Of a stretch of 8,319 bases of DNA, positions 1 through 6,021 are shown piece after piece. The notes under the pieces are model-generated. The model ran no database searches. It saw nothing but the letters and a program-made list of their open reading frames with translations, and had not been told where the DNA came from. A program made the translations under genes and the position numbers. Origin of the DNA: Burkholderiaceae bacterium. Its GTDB lineage: Bacteria > Pseudomonadota > Gammaproteobacteria > Burkholderiales > Burkholderiaceae_C. The first letter of the stretch is position 1; every line of letters starts with the position of its first letter. The stretch covers positions 1-8,319 of the forward strand of contig JAGOBT010000114.1 in the NCBI GenBank assembly GCA_017999135.1, read 5' to 3'.

Positions 1-808
1 CACCCAGTGCGGTGAACAGGTCCACCCGCTCGGCATACACCGCCCAGCCCGCTGCTGCGGTCAGCGGCACGCGCAGAAAGTCCATCGGCACCACCACCGT
101 GGCGTCGGCATGTTTCATCGCGCGGGCGAAACAGTAGTGCGAAAACGCGCCGCAGAACGCCACCACCACCACCCAGCCCCACGCCTGGGCTGACGGCCAC
201 TGCCAGACCAGCAGCGCGGGCACCAGGCCGATCACGCTCTGCACCACCAGCATCCAGAAGCTGACCTGGATCGCCGTGTCGGTGCGGGTCAGCGACTTGA
301 CCAGCACCACCGACACTGCAAAGCCCACCGCGGCGGCCAGCGCGACCAGCTGGCCCGGGTTCAGCCCGGTGGCTGCTGGCCGCACGATCACCGCCACACC
401 GGCCAGGCCCAGCACCACGGCCAGCACTTTCCAGCGGTTCATGCGTTCGCCGAGAAACGCCACGGCCAGGGCGGCCGACCAGATGGGCATCGTGAACTCG
501 AGCGCCACCACCTGGGCCAGCGGGATCAGCGTGAGCGCGACGAACCAGCCGTACTGGGCCGCGTAGTGCACCACGTTGCGCGCCACATGTTGCGCAAGCC
601 GCTGGGTCTTCATCGCCTGCATGCCGCCAGCGGCATGGATCAGCGGCCACAGCATCCCCAGGCCCAGCACCGAGCGCAGCAGCATCACCTGGAACACCGA
701 CAGCTCGCGTGTGGCCTCCCGGCCGGCCACCGCGATGACCACCATCAGCGTCAGCCAGCCGGCCATCCAGGCGGCGGCGCGGGGGATGGATGCGGAGGGT
801 GTGGGCAT
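1..808 (-). CDS. DMT-superfamily (EamA) inner-membrane transporter, 3' end cut by the window edge
   Basis: Reading the minus strand from ATG at 808 gives 269 open codons with no stop before the window edge. The protein is very hydrophobic with about nine membrane segments and two similar halves, as in the drug/metabolite transporter superfamily. The first half ends in a segment around residues 98-123 (IPLAQVVALEFTMPIW, then FLGERM), a classic EamA signature. The second half repeats the pattern, with the stretch ARAMKHADATVVVPMDFLRV near residues 228-247. Such proteins export or import amino acids, nucleosides or other metabolites; the substrate cannot be read from sequence. The usual length is about 280-310 residues, so roughly 20-40 residues are missing. 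No convincing Shine-Dalgarno sequence precedes ATG 808. It lies outside the putative integrated element, downstream of the tRNA remnant on the same strand. Confidence 0.88.
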   Translation of the reverse strand, partial: MPTPSASIPRAAAWMAGWLTLMVVIAVAGREATRELSVFQVMLLRSVLGLGMLWPLIHAAGGMQAMKTQRLAQHVARNVVHYAAQYGWFVALTLIPLAQVVALEFTMPIWSAALAVAFLGERMNRWKVLAVVLGLAGVAVIVRPAATGLNPGQLVALAAAVGFAVSVVLVKSLTRTDTAIQVSFWMLVVQSVIGLVPALLVWQWPSAQAWGWVVVVAFCGAFSHYCFARAMKHADATVVVPMDFLRVPLTAAAGWAVYAERVDLFTALG

Positions 809-886
809 GTTGCGCAGGTGAGCCCAGGCCTGGGGGCGTGAATGTGACACCGTCCTCGGCCGATCGGCTGTGGTCAATTCGACTGT

Positions 887-900
887 CGGCCGGCAGGCCG
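887..900. repeat. Small GC hairpin between tRNA remnant and DMT gene
   Basis: CGGCC (887-891) and GGCCG (896-900) form a 5-bp inverted repeat with a 4-base loop. It lies 3' of the tRNA fragment on the minus strand, where a tRNA terminator would be expected, but there is no T tract, so terminator function is doubtful. The rest of 809-925 shows no gene. Confidence 0.2.
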
Positions 901-925
901 CGGCATCAGCAACGGGCATGCAACC

Positions 926-981
926 TGGCGGAAGCGGTGAGATTCGAACTCACGGACGGTTTCCCATCGCCGGTTTTCAAG
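926..981 (-). pseudogene. 3' half of tRNA-Ser(UGA), a truncated tRNA at an integration site
   Basis: On the minus strand, 981 to 926 reads as the 3' part of a bacterial serine tRNA. It has the anticodon loop CTTGAAA (981-975, anticodon TGA), the 3' strand of the anticodon stem ACCGG, a variable arm, a perfect T-stem (GTGAG/CTCAC) around the T-loop TTCGAAT (948-942), the 3' acceptor strand CGCTTCC (936-930), discriminator G and an encoded CCA (928-926). Beyond 981 the sequence reads GAGAA where the stem partner CCGGT is required, and no D-arm or 5' acceptor strand (GGAAGCG) follows. The gene is therefore cut exactly at the 5' edge of the anticodon loop and cannot make a tRNA. This is the usual trace of a tyrosine recombinase that crosses over in the anticodon loop, and an integrase gene lies 0.8 kb away. 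Confidence 0.9.
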
Positions 982-990
982 TTCTCAGCA
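975..990. other. Probable att junction (tRNA anticodon loop / element end)
   Basis: This short interval contains the point where chromosomal tRNA-Ser sequence ends (981) and unrelated sequence starts (982). For tyrosine recombinases that use tRNA genes, strand exchange in the anticodon loop is well known, and the core is usually the loop itself. The exact core cannot be set without the partner site, which is not in this window. Confidence 0.65.
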
Positions 991-1318
991 GAAGTCCTAC
1001 AAATCAACAGCTTAGCGGCTTTTCGTCTCCGCAATCAGTCCGGGAACGCCTCTGCAGTTGGCCCGGAGGCCGCGGCTTCACAGGCACCCTTGCGGAGAGT
1101 CCCACAGCGAGCCGTATACAGATGTTTAGCTTGATCGCCAAGGACTGTGCCGGGAGGCAAGCGCCTGAGCGCGCGATCGAAGGTCTGCAGCATCAACTAG
1201 CGAGGGCACCCGCAATCGCCCGAAGTGGCGCTCGCGGATGCCCGCATGCGCCTTGGCGATTCTGCCTGCCAGATCGCGCGCCGTTCCTCTCCAGCGACGC
1301 TCCTGTCCCTCACCATGA
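982..1318. other. Element end with no confident gene
   Basis: This stretch of 337 bases lies between the tRNA junction and the DUF262 fragment. Both strands have only short or shadow-like open frames. A 52-codon minus-strand frame at 1035-1193 is listed separately as doubtful. The part next to the tRNA (about 990-1030) is distinctly richer in A/T than its surroundings, as element ends that bind integrase often are. I see no clear array of arm-type direct repeats by eye and no recognisable transposase. Confidence 0.4.
1035..1193 (-). CDS. Doubtful small ORF, 52 residues, unknown function
   Basis: ATG at 1193 on the minus strand opens a 52-residue frame ending in TGA at 1037-1035. The product starts MLQTFDRALRRLPPG and contains GDQAKHLYTARCGTLRKG, a basic, mixed-composition sequence with two cysteines. 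It has no motif that I recognise. An in-frame TAG lies two codons upstream of the ATG, so the frame cannot be longer. Its stop is about 55 bp from the tRNA junction and it reads toward it, a position where some elements carry a small regulatory or excision gene. The composition is not obviously a shadow, but the length is within chance for this GC content. Confidence 0.2.
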   Translation of the reverse strand: MLQTFDRALRRLPPGTVLGDQAKHLYTARCGTLRKGACEAAASGPTAEAFPD

Positions 1319-1684
1319 TTGAACAATGGTTGCAGAAAGCAAGGCCAGGGAGTTTGCAGGACCAAGAAGATCAGCGGAGCCGAGTTTCCGCTCGCCAAGA
1401 TTTTCAGCTCCGACTTTGACTACTCCATCCCTTCCTACCAGCGGCCGTACGCATGGACCGAGGTGCAGGCGGGAGAGCTGTTCTCCGACTTGGTCGACTT
1501 CTTCACCAAGGAGAAGGACGACACCTACTTCCTGGGCAGCATCGTGCTCATCAAGGAAGAAGGCAAGCCGCCTGGGGAGGTCATCGACGGGCAACAACGA
1601 CTGACCACCCTGACCATTCTGCTGGCGGCGCTGACCACGCAGTTCGCCGGCGAGCTTCGCGCCGACTTCGAGAACTACAACTGA
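1319..1684 (+). pseudogene. Truncated DUF262 (GmrSD/DndB-like ParB fold) protein, N-terminal fragment
   Basis: The frame encodes the start of a DUF262 domain. It shows IPSYQRPYAW (residues 37-46), YFLGSIVL (70-77) and the hallmark DGQQRLTTLTIL (90-101); the DGQQR motif is the nucleotide-binding and hydrolysis signature of the GmrS-type domain. Intact proteins are usually 500-700 residues and act as restriction systems against modified phage DNA, often with a DUF1524 HNH nuclease half. Here the protein stops at residue 121, soon after the signature, with no nuclease. The beginning is also damaged: family similarity starts near KKISGAEFPL (from about 1364), an in-frame TGA sits at 1316-1318, and the only start available is a TTG at 1319 with no ribosome site. 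It is therefore most likely an inert remnant of a defence gene carried by the element. Confidence 0.8.
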
Positions 1685-1751
1685 AACGGCAACAGACACT
1701 GCGGCAGCGACTGCACTCCGGACAACGCGAAACGCGGGTGCGCGCGCAGGC

Positions 1752-3149
1752 GTGATCACGGCACGCGAGATCGATGCGGCCACCAGCAAGGCCAGGGCGA
1801 GCAAGAAGGACGTGTGGCTGACCGACCCCGGTGTGCGCGGCCGGGGACGCTTCACCATTCGCTGCACGCCGTCCGGCGCACGGATCTGTAGGTACCGCTA
1901 CACGTGCGCCGATGGCACGCGCGACATCCTGAGAGTGGCCGACTACGACCCCCACGGCACGGCGGGCATGACCTTGCACGAAGCGCGCGAGAAGGCCGGC
2001 GAGTTGGTGCGGCTTGCCGGCGCCGGCAACAACGTGCGAGTCTTTCTGCAGGAGCGCGATGCGGCGAAGGCCGCAGCTGCTGAAGCGGCGCTGGCCGCGA
2101 TGCGCAACGCATCGCGCGGCAGTCTTGCGGCGATGTTCCGCGTCTACGTCGGCAGCCTGCAGGGTCGGGAGTCGCACTACGACGCGCAGTCGATCTTCAA
2201 GTTGCACGTCAGTGGCCCGTTCCCGAAGCTGGCCGCCCGCCCGGTCCGACAGATCAAGGCCGCGGAACTGCGCGACGTGCTCGCACGGCTGATCGGGGCC
2301 GGCAAGGGGCGGACCGCCGCCAAGCTGCGAGCCTTCCTGCGCGCTGCCTTCAGCATGGCCATGCGCGCGGGCCTGGACCCGACGCTGCCCGAGGCGATGA
2401 CGGCCTTCGACATTCAGGTCAACCCCGCCGACCGGCTGCCGAGCCTGGCTCAGTTCTCGAAGGCACTGAACCGCGCGCTGACGCTTCCCGAGCTTCATGC
2501 GTTCTGGCGCCGCGTCGAGGGCGCGGCCGACAGTCCCGCAAGGGGTGCGTTGGTAGCTTGCATGTATCTCGGTGGTCAACGACCGACACAGGTGCTGCGC
2601 CTGACGCCGCAAATGGTGGACGCTTCTGGCGCCACGCTGACCCTGCTGGACCCCAAGGGGCGGAATCGCCATGCCAACCCGCGTCGGCATGTGCTGCCCA
2701 TCCACGCGGACCTGGTGCCCGCACTACGCGCGCGCCTGGCGCAGGCCGAACGCATGGAGTCGCCGCTCTTCAGCACGAACGGGCGCGTGCCGCTGCGCAA
2801 GGAGACGGTGGCGCTGCTGGTCGGAGAAATCGCGAAGGCGATGCAGGCCGCGAGCGAGCTTGAGCGCGGGCCGTTTTCGATGCGGGATCTGCGGCGCACG
2901 GCTGAAACGCACATGGCGGCGCTCGGAGTCTCAAGTGACGTGCGCGCGCAGATTCAATCGCACGGGCTTGGTGGCATCCAGGCCCGCCACTACGACCGCC
3001 ATGACTACATGCCGGAGAAGCGCGCGGCGCTTGCGTTGTGGGCACAGCGTTTTCGCAATCTGCCACGGGCGCCTCGACAAACTCCTCCCCATACGAAGTC
3101 CCGGCGAGTTGGGGAGCGAGTCGCAGGGCAAGGAGTGTTGGCCGGATAG
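1752..3149 (+). CDS. Tyrosine recombinase (P4-type phage/island integrase)
   Basis: This 465-residue protein catalyses site-specific insertion and excision at a tRNA attachment site. Residues about 1-90 form an arm-binding domain like that of P4-type integrases (RYRYTCADGTRDILRVADYD); about 120-235 is the SAM-like core-binding domain; 243-435 is the catalytic domain. The visible catalytic set is Arg277 (LGGQRPTQ), Lys302 (DPKGR), Arg381 in MRDLRRT, His404 (QSHGLGG) and nucleophile Tyr414 (ARHYDRHDY). The first position of box II, normally His, is Arg378. The start is a GTG at 1752, chosen because no ATG, GTG or TTG precedes it in frame for at least 80 bp; no good ribosome site is visible. The length fits the family, although the last 30 residues (rich in Pro, Arg and Gly) look unlike a typical end. 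It is the likely enzyme for the tRNA-Ser site at 981. Confidence 0.9.
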   Translation: MITAREIDAATSKARASKKDVWLTDPGVRGRGRFTIRCTPSGARICRYRYTCADGTRDILRVADYDPHGTAGMTLHEAREKAGELVRLAGAGNNVRVFLQERDAAKAAAAEAALAAMRNASRGSLAAMFRVYVGSLQGRESHYDAQSIFKLHVSGPFPKLAARPVRQIKAAELRDVLARLIGAGKGRTAAKLRAFLRAAFSMAMRAGLDPTLPEAMTAFDIQVNPADRLPSLAQFSKALNRALTLPELHAFWRRVEGAADSPARGALVACMYLGGQRPTQVLRLTPQMVDASGATLTLLDPKGRNRHANPRRHVLPIHADLVPALRARLAQAERMESPLFSTNGRVPLRKETVALLVGEIAKAMQAASELERGPFSMRDLRRTAETHMAALGVSSDVRAQIQSHGLGGIQARHYDRHDYMPEKRAALALWAQRFRNLPRAPRQTPPHTKSRRVGERVAGQGVLAG

Positions 3150-3344
3150 GCAGAGGATGTCGAGAAGACCATGCTGGCCGCTGGCGAGCTCGAGCGTGGG
3201 GCGTTTAGCACGGCGGACGCCGTTGCCAGCAGCTGCTCGGCCCCGGACGCCACTGGCACGTCCACCGCAGGCACTCGGGCGGAATCCGCACTGCCAGTCC
3301 AGGAACCGCACGCGCGCGAGACGTTGCCAACGAGCAGCGGCTGA
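3150..3344 (+). pseudogene. Fossil integrase segment in frame after the integrase stop
   Basis: In the same frame as the integrase and directly after its TAG, the translation reads AEDVEKTMLAAGELERGAF before losing similarity. It matches integrase residues 357-375 (VGEIAKAMQAASELERGPF) at 11 of 19 positions. At DNA level 3171-3206 matches 2841-2876 at 30 of 36 bases. After this the frame stays open to TGA at 3342-3344 but reads as low-complexity Ala/Ser/Thr/Pro. An ATG at 3171 could give a 57-residue product. I read this as a piece of a second, related integrase gene joined here by recombination, not as a working gene. Confidence 0.5.
3210..3223. repeat. Short perfect inverted repeat with adjoining palindrome
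   Basis: ACGGCG (3210-3215) and CGCCGT (3218-3223) form six-base arms around a two-base centre, followed closely by the 10-bp palindrome AGCAGCTGCT (3228-3237). It lies in the convergent gap between the integrase and gntR. No T tract follows, so a terminator is not supported. The remaining bases to 3372 show nothing else. Confidence 0.25.
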
Positions 3345-3372
3345 ATGTCATTACTGCCTCCTCGAACCGGAG

Positions 3373-4062
3373 TCAGCTACCCCAACCGGCCTCGGAAATG
3401 TGCCTTGCGTAAACAGCCAGCACGATGCGCTCGGAGTGGACCAGGTAGTCGGTGAGCGCCGCGGCGGCACCGGCGAATTCGCCGGCCTCGGCCAGTTCCA
3501 GGATCTTCACGTTCATGTCGACGTACGGCGCATGCAGGAATTCGGCGTCGCGCAGCAGGCCGAACGCCAGCCGCAGTTCGGCCAGCACCGGCGCAAACAG
3601 CAGGTTGAGCCGCTCGCTGTCGGCCAGTTCGACGATCGCCATATGGAAGGCCATGTTGGCGGTGCCCACGCCCACCCAGTCGCGGCCCGCCCGACAGCGC
3701 AGTGCGTTTTCCACCGCTTCGCGCATCTTCTTCTTCGCCGGATGGTGCGGATACGCCTGCGACAGGGCCTGGCATTCGATCAACCGGCGGACCCGGTAGA
3801 TGTCGATGATCGACGCGATGGTGGGAATCGCCACGAACACACCTCGATTCGGCGTGTGCCTGACCAGGCCGTCCTTGGTGAGCATGCGGAACACCTCGCG
3901 CAGCGTGTTGCGCGAGATGCCCAGACTCTCGCTCAGGGCCTGTTCCGACAGGCGCTGGCCGGGTGCAAACTCGCCCTGCGTGATCTTCTGCCGCAGCTGC
4001 TCGGCCACCCGCTCGCTCAGCGTTTGGGTGGTCGTGGTGGTGGAGGACGCAGTGGTGGTCAT
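3373..4062 (-). CDS. GntR-family transcriptional regulator, FCD (FadR) subfamily
   Basis: The 229-residue product has an N-terminal winged helix (about 14-78: LSERVAEQLRQKITQGEFAP, then LSEQALSESLGISRNTLREV and GLVRHTPNRGVFVA) and a C-terminal all-helical FCD ligand domain (about 83-218). FCD proteins bind small carboxylates, often through a metal held by Asp and His residues. His140 (MAFHMAIVEL) and His209 (YLVHSERI) are present, but the position that is usually His in the eHr motif appears as Asn184 (VDMNVKIL). I chose ATG 4062, not the longer in-frame ATG at 4188. The extra 42 residues look non-coding, the 4188 start lies inside the palindromic operator, and a plausible promoter has its -10 at 4174-4169. 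The N-terminus is a Thr/Ser run (MTTTASSTTTTTQT). Divergent placement next to the TRAP/pxpA operon makes it the likely local repressor. Confidence 0.9.
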   Translation of the reverse strand: MTTTASSTTTTTQTLSERVAEQLRQKITQGEFAPGQRLSEQALSESLGISRNTLREVFRMLTKDGLVRHTPNRGVFVAIPTIASIIDIYRVRRLIECQALSQAYPHHPAKKKMREAVENALRCRAGRDWVGVGTANMAFHMAIVELADSERLNLLFAPVLAELRLAFGLLRDAEFLHAPYVDMNVKILELAEAGEFAGAAAALTDYLVHSERIVLAVYARHISEAGWGS

Positions 4063-4168
4063 GCGGTTGGGATCGTTGGGTGGCGCCGCCGGGGTTGTTG
4101 CCGATCTCACCACACGGCGGCGGTGATTGCTCAGCAGGACTTGGGTTTTCACTGATGAAACGGCGGTG

Positions 4169-4198
4169 AATGTAGGGCTAACATTCATTAATTGTTGA
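4169..4198 (-). promoter_or_regulatory. Candidate gntR promoter overlapping the palindrome
   Basis: On the minus strand TCAACA (4198-4193) is followed after 18 bases by TACATT (4174-4169). Each matches the sigma-70 consensus at four of six positions. Transcription would begin near 4162, leaving a leader of about 100 nt before ATG 4062. The -35 lies within the palindrome, which would make gntR self-regulated. This is a visual match only. Confidence 0.35.
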
Positions 4199-4208
4199 AC
4201 AATTAATG
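4186..4208. promoter_or_regulatory. 23-bp perfect palindrome, probable GntR operator
   Basis: The left arm CATTAATTGTT (4186-4196) and right arm AACAATTAATG (4198-4208) are exact reverse complements around a single central G at 4197. It is an A/T-rich island in very GC-rich DNA and lies between the divergent gntR and DUF1445 genes. Short odd-length palindromes of this type, with a TTGT/ACAA-like core, are usual operators for dimeric GntR/FCD proteins. It covers the putative -35 of gntR and the ATG (4206) of the facing gene, so one bound dimer could block both directions. Confidence 0.75.
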
Positions 4209-4226
4209 CTCAATCATCCATACACT
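4196..4226 (+). promoter_or_regulatory. Candidate operon promoter, partly inside the palindrome
   Basis: TGAACA (4196-4201) and TACACT (4221-4226) each match the sigma-70 boxes at four of six positions, with a 19-base spacer, slightly long. It is the near mirror image of the gntR promoter candidate. If real, transcription would begin near 4233, downstream of ATG 4206, and translation of the first gene would have to start at GTG 4257 or 4263. An alternative is a -10-like TAACAT at 4179-4184 with a poor -35. Confidence 0.25.
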
Positions 4227-5021
4227 CATCCAGCGCCCGGTGCCGGCAGCAGCCCGGTGCAGGTGCGTGCAGCCTGCCGCAGCGCTGGCTTCAGCGGTCA
4301 CACCAGCGGGCTGGCCGCGCGGCATGTGCAGGGCAATGTGGTCATCCTGCCGAAGTCACTGGCCGCTGATTTTCAGCGTTATTGCGAGCGCAACCCCAAG
4401 CCGTGCCCGGTGCTGGCCATGGGTGAGCCGGGCGAGGTGGGCCTGCCGGCGCTGGGTGTGGGCATCGACATGCGCTGCGACCTGCCGCGCTACCGGGTCT
4501 GGCGCCACGGCGTGCTGGTCGCCGAACCCACCCACATCGCCGACCTTTGGCAGGACGACTTCGTGAGCTTTGCGCTGGGCTGCAGCTTCAGCTTCGAGCA
4601 GGCGCTGCTGGACGACGGCATCCGGCTGCGCCATGTCGAGCAGGGCCGCAACGTGGCCATGTACCGCACCAATCTGCCCACGTTGGAGGCGGGCCCGTTC
4701 CGCGGGCCGCTGGTGGTCAGCATGCGGCCGTTGAAGCCCGAGGATGTTGACCGCGCGGTGCAGATCACCGCCCGCTACCCGGCGGTGCATGGTGCGCCGG
4801 TCCATGTGGGTGACCCGGCGCAGATCGGCATCCCCGATCTGGCCCGGCCCGACTTCGGCGACGCAGTCGATGTGCTGCCGGGCGAGGTGCCCGTGTTCTG
4901 GGCTTGCGGCGTCACGCCGCAGGCCGCCCTGGTGCAAGCCGCACCGCCCCTGGCCATCACCCATGCACCCGGCTGCATGCTGGTGACGGACCTGCTGAAC
5001 CACCAACTGGCTGCTGCCTGA
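4206..5021 (+). CDS. DUF1445 / D-glutamate cyclase-like putative hydro-lyase
   Basis: The 271-residue protein matches the DUF1445 family (putative hydro-lyase, YcsI-like) along its length. Signatures are [19 protein letters not shown] (31-49), NPKPCPVL (63-70), [14 protein letters not shown] (86-99), [14 protein letters not shown] (122-135), AMYRTN (151-156), [10 protein letters not shown] (167-176), [15 protein letters not shown] (195-209), [10 protein letters not shown] (230-239) and [13 protein letters not shown] (251-263). A related domain in mammalian D-glutamate cyclase turns D-glutamate into 5-oxo-D-proline; bacterial members are mostly uncharacterised. It is probably cytoplasmic, with no signal peptide. 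It leads the series ending in pxpA, which fits a role in 5-oxoproline or D-glutamate metabolism. The start is uncertain: ATG 4206 overlaps the operator and has no ribosome site, while GTG 4257 would give an N-terminus of more usual length ([14 protein letters not shown]). The stop overlaps the next gene's ribosome site. Confidence 0.9.
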   Translation: MLNHPYTHPAPGAGSSPVQVRAACRSAGFSGHTSGLAARHVQGNVVILPKSLAADFQRYCERNPKPCPVLAMGEPGEVGLPALGVGIDMRCDLPRYRVWRHGVLVAEPTHIADLWQDDFVSFALGCSFSFEQALLDDGIRLRHVEQGRNVAMYRTNLPTLEAGPFRGPLVVSMRPLKPEDVDRAVQITARYPAVHGAPVHVGDPAQIGIPDLARPDFGDAVDVLPGEVPVFWACGVTPQAALVQAAPPLAITHAPGCMLVTDLLNHQLAAA

Positions 5022-5032
5022 GGAGAACCCTG

Positions 5033-5998
5033 ATGCTGAAGAAACTCGCACTGATCCTGGCCTGCGCTGCCGCCTGCGGCGGCGCGCTGGCGCAGACCAA
5101 ATGGGACCTGCCCTCGGGCTATGGCCCCAACACCTTCCAGGTGCAGAACCTGCAGTGGTTTGCCGACGAGGTCGACAAGGCCACGGCGGGCAAGTTGAAG
5201 CTCACGCTGCACCCCGGCGCGTCGCTGTTCAAGGCCAACGAAATCAAGCGGGCGGTGCAGACCGGCCAGACCCAGATCGGCGAGTTCATCCTCTCCGGCG
5301 CGGCCAACGAGAACGCCCTGTTCGGCGTCGACTCCATCCCCTTCCTGGCCACCACCTACCCGGCCGCGAAGAAGCTCGATGCCGCCAGCCGCCCGGCCCT
5401 GGACAAGCTGCTGGCCAGCCAGGGCATGAAGCTGCTCTACACCGTGCCCTGGCCCGGCCAGTCGCTCTACAGCGGCAAGCCGGTGGCGGCGCTGGCCGAC
5501 CTGAAGGGCAAGAAGATGCGCGCCTACAACCCGGCGACGACACGCATTGCCGAGCTGGCCGGCGCGCAGCCGGTCACCATCCAGCTGGCCGAGCTGCCGC
5601 AGGCCCTGGCCACCGGTGGTGTGGATGCCTTTCTCACCAGCAGCGCCAGCGGTGTGGACAGCAAGCTGCATGAGCAGGTGAAGTACTTCTACGATGTGAA
5701 CGCCTGGTTGCCGCGCAATGCAGTGGTCGTCAGCACCAAGGCTTTCGACGCGCTGGACAAGCCCACACAGGCTGCGCTGCTGAAGACCGCCGTCGCCGCC
5801 GGTGACCGCGGCTGGCAGGTGAGCGAGCAGCGTGACGGTGAATACCTCAAGGAGCTGGCGGCCAAGGGCATGACGGTGGACCGCAGCAACACCAGGTTGA
5901 AGACGGAGCTCAAGGCCATCGGGGACCGCATGACCGCCGAATGGCTCAAGCTGGCCGGCGCTGATGGCCAGGCCGTCATCGACGCCTACAACAAATAA
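5033..5998 (+). CDS. TRAP transporter solute-binding protein (DctP family)
   Basis: This periplasmic protein captures the substrate and delivers it to the TRAP membrane complex. The 321 residues begin with a Sec signal peptide (KK, then hydrophobic LALILACAAACGGALA, cleavage probably after ALA at residue 20). The mature part has the DctP fold, including LADLKGKKMRAY with conserved Arg163, which in this family forms the salt bridge to a substrate carboxylate, and GGVDAFLTS (195-203). The length is typical. ATG 5033 is fixed by a strong ribosome site, AGGAGA at 5021-5026, which overlaps the stop of the gene before, so the two are probably translationally coupled. Arg163 implies an organic acid substrate; from the neighbours 5-oxoproline, D-glutamate or a similar compound is inferred. 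The sequence alone does not identify it. Confidence 0.93.
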   Translation: MLKKLALILACAAACGGALAQTKWDLPSGYGPNTFQVQNLQWFADEVDKATAGKLKLTLHPGASLFKANEIKRAVQTGQTQIGEFILSGAANENALFGVDSIPFLATTYPAAKKLDAASRPALDKLLASQGMKLLYTVPWPGQSLYSGKPVAALADLKGKKMRAYNPATTRIAELAGAQPVTIQLAELPQALATGGVDAFLTSSASGVDSKLHEQVKYFYDVNAWLPRNAVVVSTKAFDALDKPTQAALLKTAVAAGDRGWQVSEQRDGEYLKELAAKGMTVDRSNTRLKTELKAIGDRMTAEWLKLAGADGQAVIDAYNK

Positions 5999-6021
5999 GG
6001 CAATCACCGGGCCACCGCACC

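Larger units (their letters stand above)
926..3372. mobile_element. End of a decayed integrative element in tRNA-Ser
   Basis: The left border is the tRNA junction at 981/982. Inside lie a truncated DUF262 defence gene, a tyrosine recombinase and a degenerate integrase segment. This combination is typical of genomic islands and satellite-type elements. The right border is not visible: no tRNA 5' half and no second copy of the tRNA 3' half was found before the gntR gene at 3373 or later in the window. The right coordinate given is only where clearly metabolic genes begin. The element may extend far beyond the window and include the operon to the right, or it may have been trimmed by deletion. 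Confidence 0.6.

Noticed and set aside
926..1020. Complete functional tRNA-Ser gene
   Set aside because: The sequence beyond the anticodon loop does not pair with the 3' half, and the D-arm and 5' acceptor strand are absent.
1310..1867. Minus-strand frame of 185 codons over the DUF262 fragment
   Set aside because: The opposite strand shows the DGQQR signature in frame, so this frame is a shadow.
1581..2705. Long minus-strand open frame of 374 codons opposite the integrase
   Set aside because: It lies antisense to a well-supported integrase, is rich in Arg/Ala/Gly with no recognisable domain, and is explained by high GC third positions.
4084..4122. Inverted repeat CGCCGCC (4084-4090) and GGCGGCG (4116-4122) in the gntR leader
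   Set aside because: The arms are seven bases of simple GC repeat with a 25-base gap; expected by chance at this composition and not tied to a known regulatory RNA.
2671..4155. Plus-strand open frame of 494 codons spanning the integrase end and gntR
   Set aside because: It crosses two real genes in other frames, starts within the integrase catalytic domain, and encodes no known motif.
4063..4188. N-terminal extension of the GntR protein from ATG 4188
   Set aside because: The 42 residues do not look like a GntR N-terminus, the ATG falls in the palindrome, and the likely transcription start lies downstream of it.
4775..6007. Minus-strand open frame of 410 codons opposite the DUF1445 and TRAP binding-protein genes
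   Set aside because: It is antisense to two genes with strong family signatures, and its composition is that of a GC-driven shadow.
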